From assembly GCA_943330855.2 (NCBI GenBank), contig CALQJI020000007.1:38388-102387 (forward strand): a stretch of DNA of 64,000 nt. Direction: 5' to 3'. Source of the stretch: Klebsiella pneumoniae. Lineage in GTDB: Bacteria; Verrucomicrobiota; Verrucomicrobiia; Limisphaerales; SXTU01. Under the pieces are notes generated by a model. That model saw nothing but the letters and a program-made list of their open reading frames with translations. It ran no database searches and was not told the DNA's origin. Below, piece by piece: positions 19,566 to 28,068 of the stretch. Within the stretch, counting starts at the first letter, position 1. Each line of letters opens with the position of its first letter. The translations under genes and the position numbers were made by a program.

Positions 19566-20954
19566 TTACTTGGTAGGGACTGGCGCCGGGGCCGACTCCA
19601 CCTGGCTCTTTTGATCGAACATGGACTTGAAGAGGCCCGAGCGTTTCCACACGTCGTTGAACGAGACGTAGGCCATGAAGGTGAGCAGCACGACGGCGAA
19701 GGCGGTGGTGGCGTATTCTTGCAGTTTCACGTTGACGGGCTTGCCGCGCAGCTTTTCGTAAATGGACATCATGATGTGGCCACCATCCAGCACGGGGATG
19801 GGCATGAGGTTGAGCACGGCCAGGTTGATGTTCAGCAACACCATGAAGCTCAAGGCGAGGCGGTAGTCCGTCTTCACGTTCGCGGCGAGCATGGCGAGAA
19901 TGCCCGGCGGCCCGCTGAGGTCTTCGATGCCGACGCCGGTTTCCTTCGAGTGAAAGAGCGCGTTGAGTGTGCGCCAGGTGCGGTCCCAGACTTCTTCGAG
20001 CTGAACCCACGGCAGCGGGCCGGGCTTCTGCACTTCGTAGCGCGTCGGGGTGTTGGCGAACATGATGCCAATGCGGGCTTTCTTCGCGCCGGCGTCGAGG
20101 ACGCGCGGGGTGATGGTGAGCGTTTCTTTCTTACCGGCGCGCTCGACGAGGAGCTCGGTCGGCTTGCCGCCCTGCTTGCCAACGAGGTCAATCAACTGCG
20201 ACTTGCCCACGACCGGCACGCCCGCGAAACCGATGATGACATCGCCCGCCATGACCTTGGCCTCGGCGGCAGGGCTTTCCTTCGAGATGTCGCCGACGAC
20301 CACTTTCTCCTCGGAGTCGAGGTTGAGCATCTTGAGCTTGAGCGCGTTGTCGGCGTTGGCGGTGAGATGGTAGGTCTTGCGCTCGCCCGCGCGCTCGATA
20401 ACGACGGGCAAGACGTTGGTGGGGGCAAGGATGGTGGCCTCGAAGACTTCCGACCATGACTTCACCGCTTGTCCATAAACGGAGACGACGCGATCCCCGT
20501 TGCGGATGCCGAGCTTGTGCTCTTCGGAGTCGGGCGCTACGTGTCCGATGACCGAGGGGTTCACCGGCACCGGCAGGCCGACGAAGTAGAGGAACGTGGC
20601 GATGGCACAGGCGAAGACGAGGTTCATGAACGGCCCGGCGACGGCGACGAGAATCTTCGACCACGGCGACACGGGCGGGAGTTGCTCGCCCTTTTGCTCA
20701 CCCTCCAGCGCCTCGGAGGTCAGCATCTGCGGGAGCTTCACGAAACCACCGGCGGGAATCCAACGGAGCGAGTATTCGATGCCGTCCTTGGTCCAGCTCC
20801 AAATCTTCGGCCCGAATCCGATGGCGAATTCTTCGACCTTTAACCCCCGCTTGAGGGCGACGAAGTAATGGCCCCACTCATGGATGGCGATGGCTGCTCC
20901 GAAGAGCAGCAGGACAGCGAATACGACGTAAATCCACTCGAAGAGTTGTGCCAT
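19566..20954 (-). CDS. rseP: RseP-like site-2 membrane metalloprotease
   Basis: 462-residue polytopic zinc protease that cuts transmembrane regulators (anti-sigma factors in well-studied bacteria). The first membrane segment carries the zinc motif HEWGH in AAIAIHEWGHYFVAL. PDZ-like sequence occupies the middle (NGDRVVSVYGQ and AGDVIIGFAGVPVVG are two such domains). The last part has NLMPIPVLDGGHIMM, the LDG motif holding the third zinc ligand, then a final membrane helix. Placed just upstream of ispG, as in many bacteria where both follow dxr; no dxr is visible here. Confidence 0.95.
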   Translation of the reverse strand: MAQLFEWIYVVFAVLLLFGAAIAIHEWGHYFVALKRGLKVEEFAIGFGPKIWSWTKDGIEYSLRWIPAGGFVKLPQMLTSEALEGEQKGEQLPPVSPWSKILVAVAGPFMNLVFACAIATFLYFVGLPVPVNPSVIGHVAPDSEEHKLGIRNGDRVVSVYGQAVKSWSEVFEATILAPTNVLPVVIERAGERKTYHLTANADNALKLKMLNLDSEEKVVVGDISKESPAAEAKVMAGDVIIGFAGVPVVGKSQLIDLVGKQGGKPTELLVERAGKKETLTITPRVLDAGAKKARIGIMFANTPTRYEVQKPGPLPWVQLEEVWDRTWRTLNALFHSKETGVGIEDLSGPPGILAMLAANVKTDYRLALSFMVLLNINLAVLNLMPIPVLDGGHIMMSIYEKLRGKPVNVKLQEYATTAFAVVLLTFMAYVSFNDVWKRSGLFKSMFDQKSQVESAPAPVPTK

Positions 20955-21044
20955 GTGTTTAAGCCGGAAGTCCGGCGGAGGCGCAAGCTATCGGAAGCCT
21001 TCCGGGCTGGCAAATGGACAAACGGATGGAGGCCACGTCGGCTG

Positions 21045-22205
21045 CTACAAGCATTGCGTGTAGAGCTCGCGCAAGTCGGCAGTGGTGACGGCGACTGCAT
21101 TCGTCTTGTGGCACGGGTCGTCCCAAGCTTGCGCGACGAGGGAGTCGAGGTCCTCGGATTTCACGCCGTGGTCGCGGAGCTTGGTGTTCAGGCCGATGTT
21201 CGTGAGGAACTCCGCGATGAAGGTGGTCGTGCGTGCGTCCGCTTCCGCGTCGCTGCATTTCATCACGTCCAGCCCACACGCGATCCCGACGCGGCGGTAA
21301 AGGCCGGGGTGGCGCGCGGCGCAGAATTTCATGCTGGCCGCGAGGCAGAGCGCGTTCGCCAAGCCGTGGTGTATCCCGCAAATCGTCGAGAGCGGGTGCG
21401 CAAGCGAGTGGACGACGCCGAGGTCTTTCTGAAACGCGACCGCGCCCATCGCTGCGGCGATGAGCATTTTGCCGCGCGCATCGAGGTCCTTGCCGTCCCG
21501 CACGGCGCGGGGCAGGGCGTCCACGATGAGGTGGATGCCTTCGAGCGCGATGCCGTCGCACATCGGGTGGAACGCGGGGCAGGTGAAGCTCTCGATGCAA
21601 TGCGTGAGCGCGTCCGCGCCCGTGGCAGCGGTGAGCTTGGGGGGCAAGCCGACGGTGAGTTCGGGGTCGAGGATGACGAGCTTGGCGAGCAACTCGGGGT
21701 GGAAGAGCACGGCCTTGCGCCGGGTGCCGTCGAGCGTGATGACTGAGCTGCGGCCGACTTCGCTGCCCGTGCCGGCGGTGGTGGGAATCGCGATGAACGG
21801 CGCGAGACCCGACCAGTCCGGCTCGTCGTAGAATTTGGCGAAGTCGAAACCGGGCCGCTTCACGAGCAGCCGTGCGGCCTTGCCCGCGTCCAGCGCGCTG
21901 CCGCCGCCGATGGCGATGACGCAATCGCAGTGTTTCTCCTGAAACAACGCCGCCGACTCGCGCACGTCGGCCTCGATGGGGTTGGGATGCACGCCGCTGT
22001 AGAGGAACCAGCGGCGGTTGCGGTTGTCCTCACCGAGCGTGCGGCTCAAGGCGTGGAACGCATCGGTGTCCAGCAGGCCTTCGTCTGTGACCACGAGCGG
22101 ACGTTTTATGCCGAGCCGAGCCATGCGGGCAGGTAGCTCGGCGAGGGTGCCGGGGCCGAAGCGGGTGAGCGTCGGGAAGGAGAACGTCGCCACGGGTGAA
22201 CTCAT
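21045..22205 (-). CDS. Iron-containing alcohol dehydrogenase
   Basis: 386-residue group III NAD(P)-dependent dehydrogenase. The N-terminal half shows AIGGGSALDAGKAA (dinucleotide-binding) and the start SPVATFSFPTLTRFGPG typical of the family. Metal-binding residues appear in LTHCIESFTCP, HSLAHPLSTICGIHHGLANA and nearby histidines. ATG at 22205 chosen because it begins at the family N-terminus; the in-frame extension upstream is rich in Arg/Pro and not conserved. The gene follows the three-gene channel system by about 100 bases on the same strand, but a functional link is not evident. Confidence 0.92.
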   Translation of the reverse strand: MSSPVATFSFPTLTRFGPGTLAELPARMARLGIKRPLVVTDEGLLDTDAFHALSRTLGEDNRNRRWFLYSGVHPNPIEADVRESAALFQEKHCDCVIAIGGGSALDAGKAARLLVKRPGFDFAKFYDEPDWSGLAPFIAIPTTAGTGSEVGRSSVITLDGTRRKAVLFHPELLAKLVILDPELTVGLPPKLTAATGADALTHCIESFTCPAFHPMCDGIALEGIHLIVDALPRAVRDGKDLDARGKMLIAAAMGAVAFQKDLGVVHSLAHPLSTICGIHHGLANALCLAASMKFCAARHPGLYRRVGIACGLDVMKCSDAEADARTTTFIAEFLTNIGLNTKLRDHGVKSEDLDSLVAQAWDDPCHKTNAVAVTTADLRELYTQCL

Positions 22206-22311
22206 GCGAGCGGATGGTGCTGACGGCAGCGGCGACCGTCGAGTTTCGTTTGGGAAACAACCGACTGACGCCGCGTGCGTGAGCACGCCTGTTCCATCCC
22301 ACGCTGCTGCA

Positions 22312-23469
22312 TCAGTCCAGCGTCTTCTTCGGCGCGGCGATGTTGATCGTGGTAGGGCCCGCGGGCTTCGGCGGGGGCGGGGGCGGGGGTTTGGTGCCGG
22401 GCGGGGGCGGGGGTGGGGGCGGCGGCGGCGGGGGCGGCTCCTTGAATCGGTTCACGGTGAATTGCGGAAGGTTTTCGGCATGGCTGGTCGCGTTATAGAA
22501 TTCCCATCCGGCGGGAATGCCATAGCGGCTGCATTGCTCGCGACCGGCGTGGTAGGCGGCGACGCCGGTGGGATGCACCCAAAACCAGCAGACGTTCTTC
22601 GGGTTCGCGCGCAGCTTGACCAGAGTTTTTCGGAAGTTGGATTCCACGTCGTCCACTTGATCCGGCGTCTCGCCGGCGTCGGCGCGCGGGAAAATCTGCA
22701 TGGTGACGCGGTCAGTCATGCTGTTGGTGTTGAGCGGGAACTTCAGCTCCACGAACTCGTCCGAGAACTTGCGCTCGTTGAGCCATGTCACGGTCTTGAG
22801 GTGGTCGAAGACCGGCGGCGCCTTTGCATCCGCCGGCTGTTTGGCGAAGAGGAGATCATACTTCGCCTTTTCCAAGTCCTTCCAGACGTTCAACCGCCAT
22901 AGCTCGGGGCTGAGGATGTAAACCTTGTTGCTCATGCAGAGCACCCGATACTCGAACGCGCCCGGCGGGACGGCCTTGGCGACTGGCACGCGCACGTCCA
23001 AGGGGGGCGGGCCTTTGGGCATGGGCGTCTTGTCGAGCGCGGCCCGCAGATTATCTCGTTCGCCCAGCAAGGCTGACATCGCCGTTTTCTGTGTCGCCTC
23101 CATTGTGCGCTTGTTGATCAGGTCCTTCTGCAACTCCTCGAAGTCGCGGATCTTGATTCCCTTTTGCTCCAGCGTCGTCTCGAAGGCTCGCAGGTCGTCC
23201 TGCGTGGATTTGGCCTTTTGCGCGGCTGCCTCCTGGTTTGCGCCGGATTTCTCCGCAGTGGCCTTGGTCTGCGCCAACTGCTGTTTGGCCTGTTCCACCT
23301 GCTGAGGGGTCACGTTGGCAAGTTCCTCCTCGACCTGGTCGGCGGTGCTCTTGACGCCCATCTGGACGATGATGAGCACGAGCAGCAACGTCCCGACCAC
23401 GTTGGTCATGTTGTCCATCATGGAATCCATGTTGATTCCCTCGTCGAGGTTTTGGGAGCGCTTGGCCAT
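22312..23469 (-). CDS. Single-pass B-type partner of ExbB-like channel, polyproline tail (B2)
   Basis: 385 residues. A short cytoplasmic N-terminus leads to one membrane segment, NMTNVVGTLLLVLIIVQMG (about residues 20-38), immediately preceded by Asp19 (and Asp15) in a layout like MotB/ExbD, where an Asp at the start of the helix carries the proton. Residues ~45-135 are coiled-coil (many Gln/Ala/Glu). Residues ~150-340 form a globular, presumably periplasmic domain of unknown type, with two cysteines. Residues 345-367 are a run of 13 and then 7 prolines split by GTK, followed by a short tail. Last gene of the trio, 14 bases after B1. Not an OmpA-type peptidoglycan binder by motif. Confidence 0.75.
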   Translation of the reverse strand: MAKRSQNLDEGINMDSMMDNMTNVVGTLLLVLIIVQMGVKSTADQVEEELANVTPQQVEQAKQQLAQTKATAEKSGANQEAAAQKAKSTQDDLRAFETTLEQKGIKIRDFEELQKDLINKRTMEATQKTAMSALLGERDNLRAALDKTPMPKGPPPLDVRVPVAKAVPPGAFEYRVLCMSNKVYILSPELWRLNVWKDLEKAKYDLLFAKQPADAKAPPVFDHLKTVTWLNERKFSDEFVELKFPLNTNSMTDRVTMQIFPRADAGETPDQVDDVESNFRKTLVKLRANPKNVCWFWVHPTGVAAYHAGREQCSRYGIPAGWEFYNATSHAENLPQFTVNRFKEPPPPPPPPPPPPPGTKPPPPPPPKPAGPTTINIAAPKKTLD

Positions 23470-23483
23470 GGTTGTGAATGGTT

Positions 23484-24269
23484 TTACTTCATGAACTTCT
23501 CGAATTCGGTCAAGTCCACCTTCCCCTGGCCGGGGATGGGCATCTTGCTGGTGGCGAGCTTGTATTGCTGCTCGGCCCAGCCCGCGCCGCGCACGTAGCT
23601 GTTCCAGCCGTCCACGCGGACGAGGAAGAGGACGAGGTGGTTCTTGCTCTGCGCGACTTCGCCAAGGAAGGCGTTGTAATCCTTGTCCGCGCCGACGGTG
23701 GCGGCGGAGACGCGGAAGCGGTCCTCCTTGCTGCGATGGACCACGACTGAATCGCTGTTGGCCTCCACCACGAAGAGCTTTCTGCCCACCGCGAAGCCGC
23801 TGCCACCGCCCTGCACGCGCAGCGGGGCTTTCATCTCCGCCGGATTGATGCGCCGTTCGGCGAGGTCCTCCTTAAGTCGGGCGATTTCCTTTTGCAGGCG
23901 TGGTTGGTCGTTCTGCAAGTTGGCGATGACGGTCTGCAGGTTCTCGACCTCCTTCTGGATACGGGCACGTAACAGGTCGGTGGATTCGGCTCCCTCCGAC
24001 AGGTCCCGCAGCATGATCAGCCGTTTCTCGATTGCTTCAGCAGTCGTGAGGTTGTCTGTGAACGACCGGAATTGGTTGAGTTGGTTTTGGATTTCCTTCA
24101 TCTCGAGGGCGAGCGGGTTCGTCTTCGCTGCCGTCGTGCCCGAAGTCGTCACCTGCATGATGGTCAGCACGCAGATCATCACCACCAGCGCGCCCGACAG
24201 GCATGCGAGGATGCTCAGGAACGGGAAGAGCGAGACATTCGGAACGGCACTGACTCTGGCGCGGGCCAT
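23484..24269 (-). CDS. Single-pass ExbD/MotB-like partner lacking the membrane aspartate (B1)
   Basis: 261 residues. The N-terminus VSAVPNVSLFPFLSILACLS then GALVVMICVLTIMQ is one membrane helix after a short cytoplasmic stub, matching the ExbD layout N-V-x-P-L-I-D. At the place of the essential Asp the sequence has Ser19, and no acidic residue occurs in the helix. After it comes coiled-coil (about 55-125: IQNQLNQFRSF, LQKEIARLKEDLAER) and a ~120-residue periplasmic globular domain (GFAVGRKLFVVEANSDSVVV). Second gene of the trio. The name ExbD-like rests on topology and position; full-length similarity to known families was not recognised. Confidence 0.7.
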   Translation of the reverse strand: MARARVSAVPNVSLFPFLSILACLSGALVVMICVLTIMQVTTSGTTAAKTNPLALEMKEIQNQLNQFRSFTDNLTTAEAIEKRLIMLRDLSEGAESTDLLRARIQKEVENLQTVIANLQNDQPRLQKEIARLKEDLAERRINPAEMKAPLRVQGGGSGFAVGRKLFVVEANSDSVVVHRSKEDRFRVSAATVGADKDYNAFLGEVAQSKNHLVLFLVRVDGWNSYVRGAGWAEQQYKLATSKMPIPGQGKVDLTEFEKFMK

Positions 24270-24410
24270 GGGTTAGTAGGATGAAGGTTGAAGGATGAAG
24301 GATGAAAGGTAGGCGCGCGCCAGCCATTCACTCACAACACACACAGGACGGCTACGAGGCGAGTGGCCGCGCACGATGGACATTGGGCATGCTTGGGTCA
24401 TCGGAGTCTC

Positions 24411-27242
24411 TCATTTGCCCATGATACGGCCGAGAAAGCCGCCCTTCGCGGGGGCAGCCTGCTGGATGATGATTTGCTTGCCGCCCAATGCGGTGAGCGT
24501 TTCGTTCAGGGCGGCGATGCCTTGCTGGAGCGTGGCCAACTGCGTGTTGGCCGTCTGCATGGCCTCCGAGGACGCGCGGGCCACGTCCTGCTGGACGCGG
24601 CTCATGCTGGATTCCACCGAGCGGGCGACGGTGGCTTGCGCGTCGGCTGCGGCGCGGTCGAGGCCCCCGAGTTGGCCGGTGACGGCGCGGATGCTTTCGC
24701 TGAGGGCGCTCAACTGCTGGGCCACGGGACGCAGGTTGTCTTCGAGCGACTTGGTGGCGTCGCGCTGCATCTGGCGGGTCACCTCCAGCGAGTCCTTCTG
24801 CGCGGCGCTCTGCTGCTCACGGTTGGTGCGGTCGAGCTGGGACATCTGGCTGATGGCGTTCTTCATGGCTTCGCCCAAGGCAGCGAGCTGCTGGCCGGCG
24901 GGCCGCAGGGCTTCTTCCAAACCCCGCGCCGCGTCGCGCTGCAACTGGCTCGTGGCCTCGTGCATCGCGCGCTCGGCGGCGACCTGCTGGTCGCGGGCCT
25001 GCTTCTCCAGTCCGGCCATGTGACCAGCGGTGCCTTTGACGGCGTCGCCGAGCGAAGTCAGTTGCTGCACCGCCGGGCGGACGGTGTCTTCCAAAGACTT
25101 GGACAAGTCGCGCTGGAGCTTGGCGGTGGTGTCCATGAAGGAGGCTTGACCGGCGGCGAGTTGCTCGCGGGACTGCTTCTGCATCGCTGCGGCTTCGATG
25201 ACGGCGTTCTTGGCGGTCTCGCCGATGCCGGCGAGCTGGGCGACGGCGGGCCGCATGACTTCTTCCATCGCCTTGGAGGATTGGGTTGCGGTGGTGCGGA
25301 TGGATTCAGCGAGGCTGCGCGACGCATCCTCCTGCACGCGGGCGATGGATTCCTGCATTGCCCGCTGCATGGCGGCCTGCTGCTCGGCGGCGTTGCGTTC
25401 GAGCGCGGCGACGTGGCCGGCGGCGGTCTTCACGGAGTCGCCGAGCGAACCGAGCTGTTGGGCCGCGGGGCGAATGGCGTCTTCCAAGGCCTTGGCCAGG
25501 CTTTGCTGCAACTTCGCCGTGGTCTCGATGAAGGACTGCTGCCCGGCGGCGTGTTGCTCGCGCGACTGCTTTTGCAGTGAGGTCGCCTCGGCCACCGCGC
25601 TCTTGGCCGTCTCGCCGATACTGGCGAGATGGAGCATGGCGGGCTTGATGGACTCTTCGATGGCGCGTGAGGACTGGGCAGCGGAGGCCTTGATGGATTC
25701 TTCGAGCACTTTGCCGGCGTCCTTCTGGACGTTGGCAACGGCTTCCTGCATGGCTTTCTGGACGGAGCTTTGGTGTTCGCTGGCCTGCTTCTGCAAGGTG
25801 CCGACGTGCTGGGCGGTGGACTTGACCGCCTCCGTGAGTGCGTTGACCTGCTCGACGGCGGGCTTAAACGTGTTCTCGATGGCCTTGGAGGTTTCGGTGA
25901 TGGAACTCTTCATGGCCTCGGCGATGACCTTGCTGGAGTCCTGCTGGAGCTTGGCGAGAGTTTCCTTCACGGAAGCATCGAGCTGCGCCTGCTGCGTGGA
26001 AGCGACCTTCTCGAGCGCGCCGACGTGCTCGGTGGCTTTCTTCAACGTGGTGCTCAAGCTCTCGATGCTCGTGCCGGCGGATTTGCCGAGGTCAGTCAAT
26101 GTCTTGCTCGCGCTCTCGTTGAAGCTGCTAATGGCCTTGGTGAAGTTTTCCTGCACGAGCTTCTGATTTTCGTTGGCCCGTTTGTCCAAGCCTTCCGACT
26201 GCTCGCGCACCATCTTCGATGCGGCATCCAGCCCGGTGAGGAACTGCGTGTGCGCGCGGGTGAGGGAGGCGGTGAGCACATCGGCCAGCGCGCCCATGTC
26301 GCCACCGGCGGTGTTGGAGCCGTCGTTGAGCCGGGGCAGGAGAATCTCGTTACAGTAGGCGTCAATGTTGCTGAGGTTGTCCTCCTCGACTTTCTGGAGC
26401 GAGGACATCGGCAAGCTGAGCAGGATGGCGTAGATGAGCGCCAGCAACGTGGTGTCGAAGGCCGTGGCGAGACCGCCAGTGACGCCGCCCATGGACTTCA
26501 TGAGCAGCGCCGGGTCCTTGACCGCTTCCGGGCTCATTACGCCTTTGAAGAAACCGATGGCGTCCGAGAGACCGATGACCGTGCCGATGAACCCCAGGAT
26601 GGGAATGGCCCAGATGAAGACCTTCACCAGTGTGTAGCTGCCGCCGATGCGTGCGCCGTCAATGTTCGACTGGTTGGCCATCATGGTGGCGACTTCACCG
26701 TTGACCTGACGGGACTCAAAGAGTTCCAGCGCCTTGCGAATGCGGTTCACCATGAGGCTGTCGCGGAGCTTCACCGGCAAGGAATAGACGTGCTGGATGA
26801 AGACGTGGACGCTGTCCTTGGTGACTTCGCGGCCCAGCTCCACCGGCATCACATCCAGGCGCAGCGCCCGCTCCTGATGGCGGAGTTTGAGGAATTTGAG
26901 GACGAGGAACGCCACGCCCCAGCCGAAGAAGAAAGTCTCGGCGAACTGCACCCAGCCGCGCTCGTAGAGCAGGCCCCGGGTGTATTTGGTCGCCAGCGCC
27001 ATAAGGTAAATCAGGGCGAAGATGCCGATGCCAATTCCCAGCGCGATCCAGATGTTCGGGTTGGTGGGGTCGGTCTCCTTCCACGCCTCACGGCCGGCCT
27101 TGGCTGCACCGACGTCGCTGGCCGAACTCGCAGCGGGGACGGTGAGGCTGAGGCCGCAACTGGGGCAACTGACGTTCGAGCCGGCATACTCCGGCTCGAC
27201 CATCAGCTTCATGGCACATTTGGAACAGTGGAATCTAATCAT
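24411..27242 (-). CDS. MotA/TolQ/ExbB-like channel with zinc ribbon and long repetitive cytoplasmic tail
   Basis: 943 residues. Residues 1-30 form a zinc ribbon (FHCSKC and SCPSCG). Four membrane helices lie at about 64-83, 99-119, 204-228 and 253-278. Helix 3 has ILGFIGTVIGLSDAIGFF and helix 4 GGLATAFDTTLLALIYAILL, the conserved MotA/TolQ/ExbB pore segments. From residue 282 on, the protein is an Ala/Gln/Glu-rich coiled-coil tail with seven units starting [KR]P, of 73 or 58 residues (about residues 460-895). A basic end, GGFLGRIMGK, closes it. ATG 27242 is chosen because it starts at the zinc ribbon. Long cytoplasmic tails on MotA-like subunits are known from ZorA of Zorya defence, but no zorC/D/E gene is near. 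First gene of the trio with B1 and B2. Confidence 0.85.
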   Translation of the reverse strand: MIRFHCSKCAMKLMVEPEYAGSNVSCPSCGLSLTVPAASSASDVGAAKAGREAWKETDPTNPNIWIALGIGIGIFALIYLMALATKYTRGLLYERGWVQFAETFFFGWGVAFLVLKFLKLRHQERALRLDVMPVELGREVTKDSVHVFIQHVYSLPVKLRDSLMVNRIRKALELFESRQVNGEVATMMANQSNIDGARIGGSYTLVKVFIWAIPILGFIGTVIGLSDAIGFFKGVMSPEAVKDPALLMKSMGGVTGGLATAFDTTLLALIYAILLSLPMSSLQKVEEDNLSNIDAYCNEILLPRLNDGSNTAGGDMGALADVLTASLTRAHTQFLTGLDAASKMVREQSEGLDKRANENQKLVQENFTKAISSFNESASKTLTDLGKSAGTSIESLSTTLKKATEHVGALEKVASTQQAQLDASVKETLAKLQQDSSKVIAEAMKSSITETSKAIENTFKPAVEQVNALTEAVKSTAQHVGTLQKQASEHQSSVQKAMQEAVANVQKDAGKVLEESIKASAAQSSRAIEESIKPAMLHLASIGETAKSAVAEATSLQKQSREQHAAGQQSFIETTAKLQQSLAKALEDAIRPAAQQLGSLGDSVKTAAGHVAALERNAAEQQAAMQRAMQESIARVQEDASRSLAESIRTTATQSSKAMEEVMRPAVAQLAGIGETAKNAVIEAAAMQKQSREQLAAGQASFMDTTAKLQRDLSKSLEDTVRPAVQQLTSLGDAVKGTAGHMAGLEKQARDQQVAAERAMHEATSQLQRDAARGLEEALRPAGQQLAALGEAMKNAISQMSQLDRTNREQQSAAQKDSLEVTRQMQRDATKSLEDNLRPVAQQLSALSESIRAVTGQLGGLDRAAADAQATVARSVESSMSRVQQDVARASSEAMQTANTQLATLQQGIAALNETLTALGGKQIIIQQAAPAKGGFLGRIMGK
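24558..25865. repeat. Coding tandem repeats (73/58-residue units) in the channel-protein tail
   Basis: Seven successive protein units begin KPAVEQ, KPAMLH, RPAAQQ, RPAVAQ, RPAVQQ, RPAGQQ and RPVAQQ. The first four alternate 73, 58, 73, 58 residues; the 73 form has an extra 15-residue block (ESIRTTATQSSKAME-like). The pattern shows stepwise internal duplication. Confidence 0.8.
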
Positions 27243-27411
27243 GGTAAGGCGCGTGTTGCGTTGGTGTCGTCCCTCAATTTGGCTGATGAATGTGGCAGAG
27301 GTCAATTCAAAGGTTGCTGCAACCCGGCTGCGGGAAATCTGCGCGTCCAGTTGGAAGAGGAGCGGGTGCAGGTGAGCGTCTGGTGAAGGGCGTCGGCGGG
27401 CGTGGGTTAAA

Positions 27412-27441
27412 ATCCGTGTTCCATCCGTGTTCCATCCGTGG
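27412..27441. repeat. 11-bp tandem repeat (ATCCGTGTTCC) abutting a gene start
   Basis: Two exact copies and a partial third copy, the last containing the GTG used as the possible start of the rhodanese gene. Its sequence resembles the arms of the ATCCGTGTCATCCGTGGGC palindrome at 29189-29277. Confidence 0.65.
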
Positions 27442-28007
27442 CTAAGTCTGCCCCTGTGATTTCGACCGCTTCACTTTCCCCGGAGACTTCCATGGCCGAG
27501 GTGCTCGCCGCCTTCCCCGGCGCGCGCCGCGCTCTCTTCCGCAAGTATCACCTCGGCGGCTGTTCCAGTTGCGGCTTCCAGCCCACCGAGACGCTCGGCC
27601 AGCTCTGCGAGCGCAACGGCCCGCTGCCGGTCGCGGAAGTCATCGCCCACATCCAGGCCAGCCACGAGCAGGACCGGCAGATTGAAATCACGCCCCGCGA
27701 ACTCGCTGACCACCGTGCGCGCGGCGAGACGCTGCGCCTGCTGGACATCCGCACGCGCGAGGAATGGGAGGCCATCCACCTCGACGGCGCGGAGTTCGTG
27801 AACCAAGAGCTGGTGCAATCCCTCATGGGCGCGGCGCGCGACGCCCTGCTGGTCTTCTACGACCACGACGGCTCCGCGAGTCTCGACGCTGCCGCCTACT
27901 TCGCCGGCCACGGCTTCACCCGCGCCAAGTATCTGCGCGGCGGCATCGATGCGTGGGCGCAGGAGGTGGATGCGAAGGTGCCGAGATACAAGTTGGAGAA
28001 CGGTTGA
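27438..28007 (+). CDS. DUF1858-like plus rhodanese-like protein without catalytic cysteine
   Basis: 189 residues. The N-terminal ~70 residues match the DUF1858/ScdA-N type helical domain: MAEVLAAFPGARRALFRKYH followed by GGCSSCG and TLGQLCERNG. The C-terminal ~100 residues are a rhodanese fold (RLLDIRTREEWEAIHLDGAE, LRGGIDAWAQEV). The active loop reads FYDHDGSAS, so Asp stands where sulfurtransferases have Cys; it is probably a binding or regulatory module. The GTG start lies in a tandem repeat, so an internal ATG at 27492 is a serious alternative. Upstream of a toxin-antitoxin pair and a NifU-like gene; a role in Fe-S or sulfur handling is plausible but unproven. Confidence 0.8.
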   Translation: MAKSAPVISTASLSPETSMAEVLAAFPGARRALFRKYHLGGCSSCGFQPTETLGQLCERNGPLPVAEVIAHIQASHEQDRQIEITPRELADHRARGETLRLLDIRTREEWEAIHLDGAEFVNQELVQSLMGAARDALLVFYDHDGSASLDAAAYFAGHGFTRAKYLRGGIDAWAQEVDAKVPRYKLENG

Positions 28008-28068
28008 TTGCAAGGGAGAGCAGCCAAGTCGCGCTAGCCTCGGCGCAACAATTGATTACCTTCTCACC

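Noticed and set aside
22312..27242. Calling the three-gene system Zorya defence
   Set aside because: The long tail on the channel subunit is ZorA-like, but the B proteins lack an OmpA-type domain and no zorC, zorD or zorE gene is adjacent.
25770..27386. 538-codon plus-strand frame opposite the channel gene
   Set aside because: Composition mirrors the repetitive tail; no independent motif or start signal.
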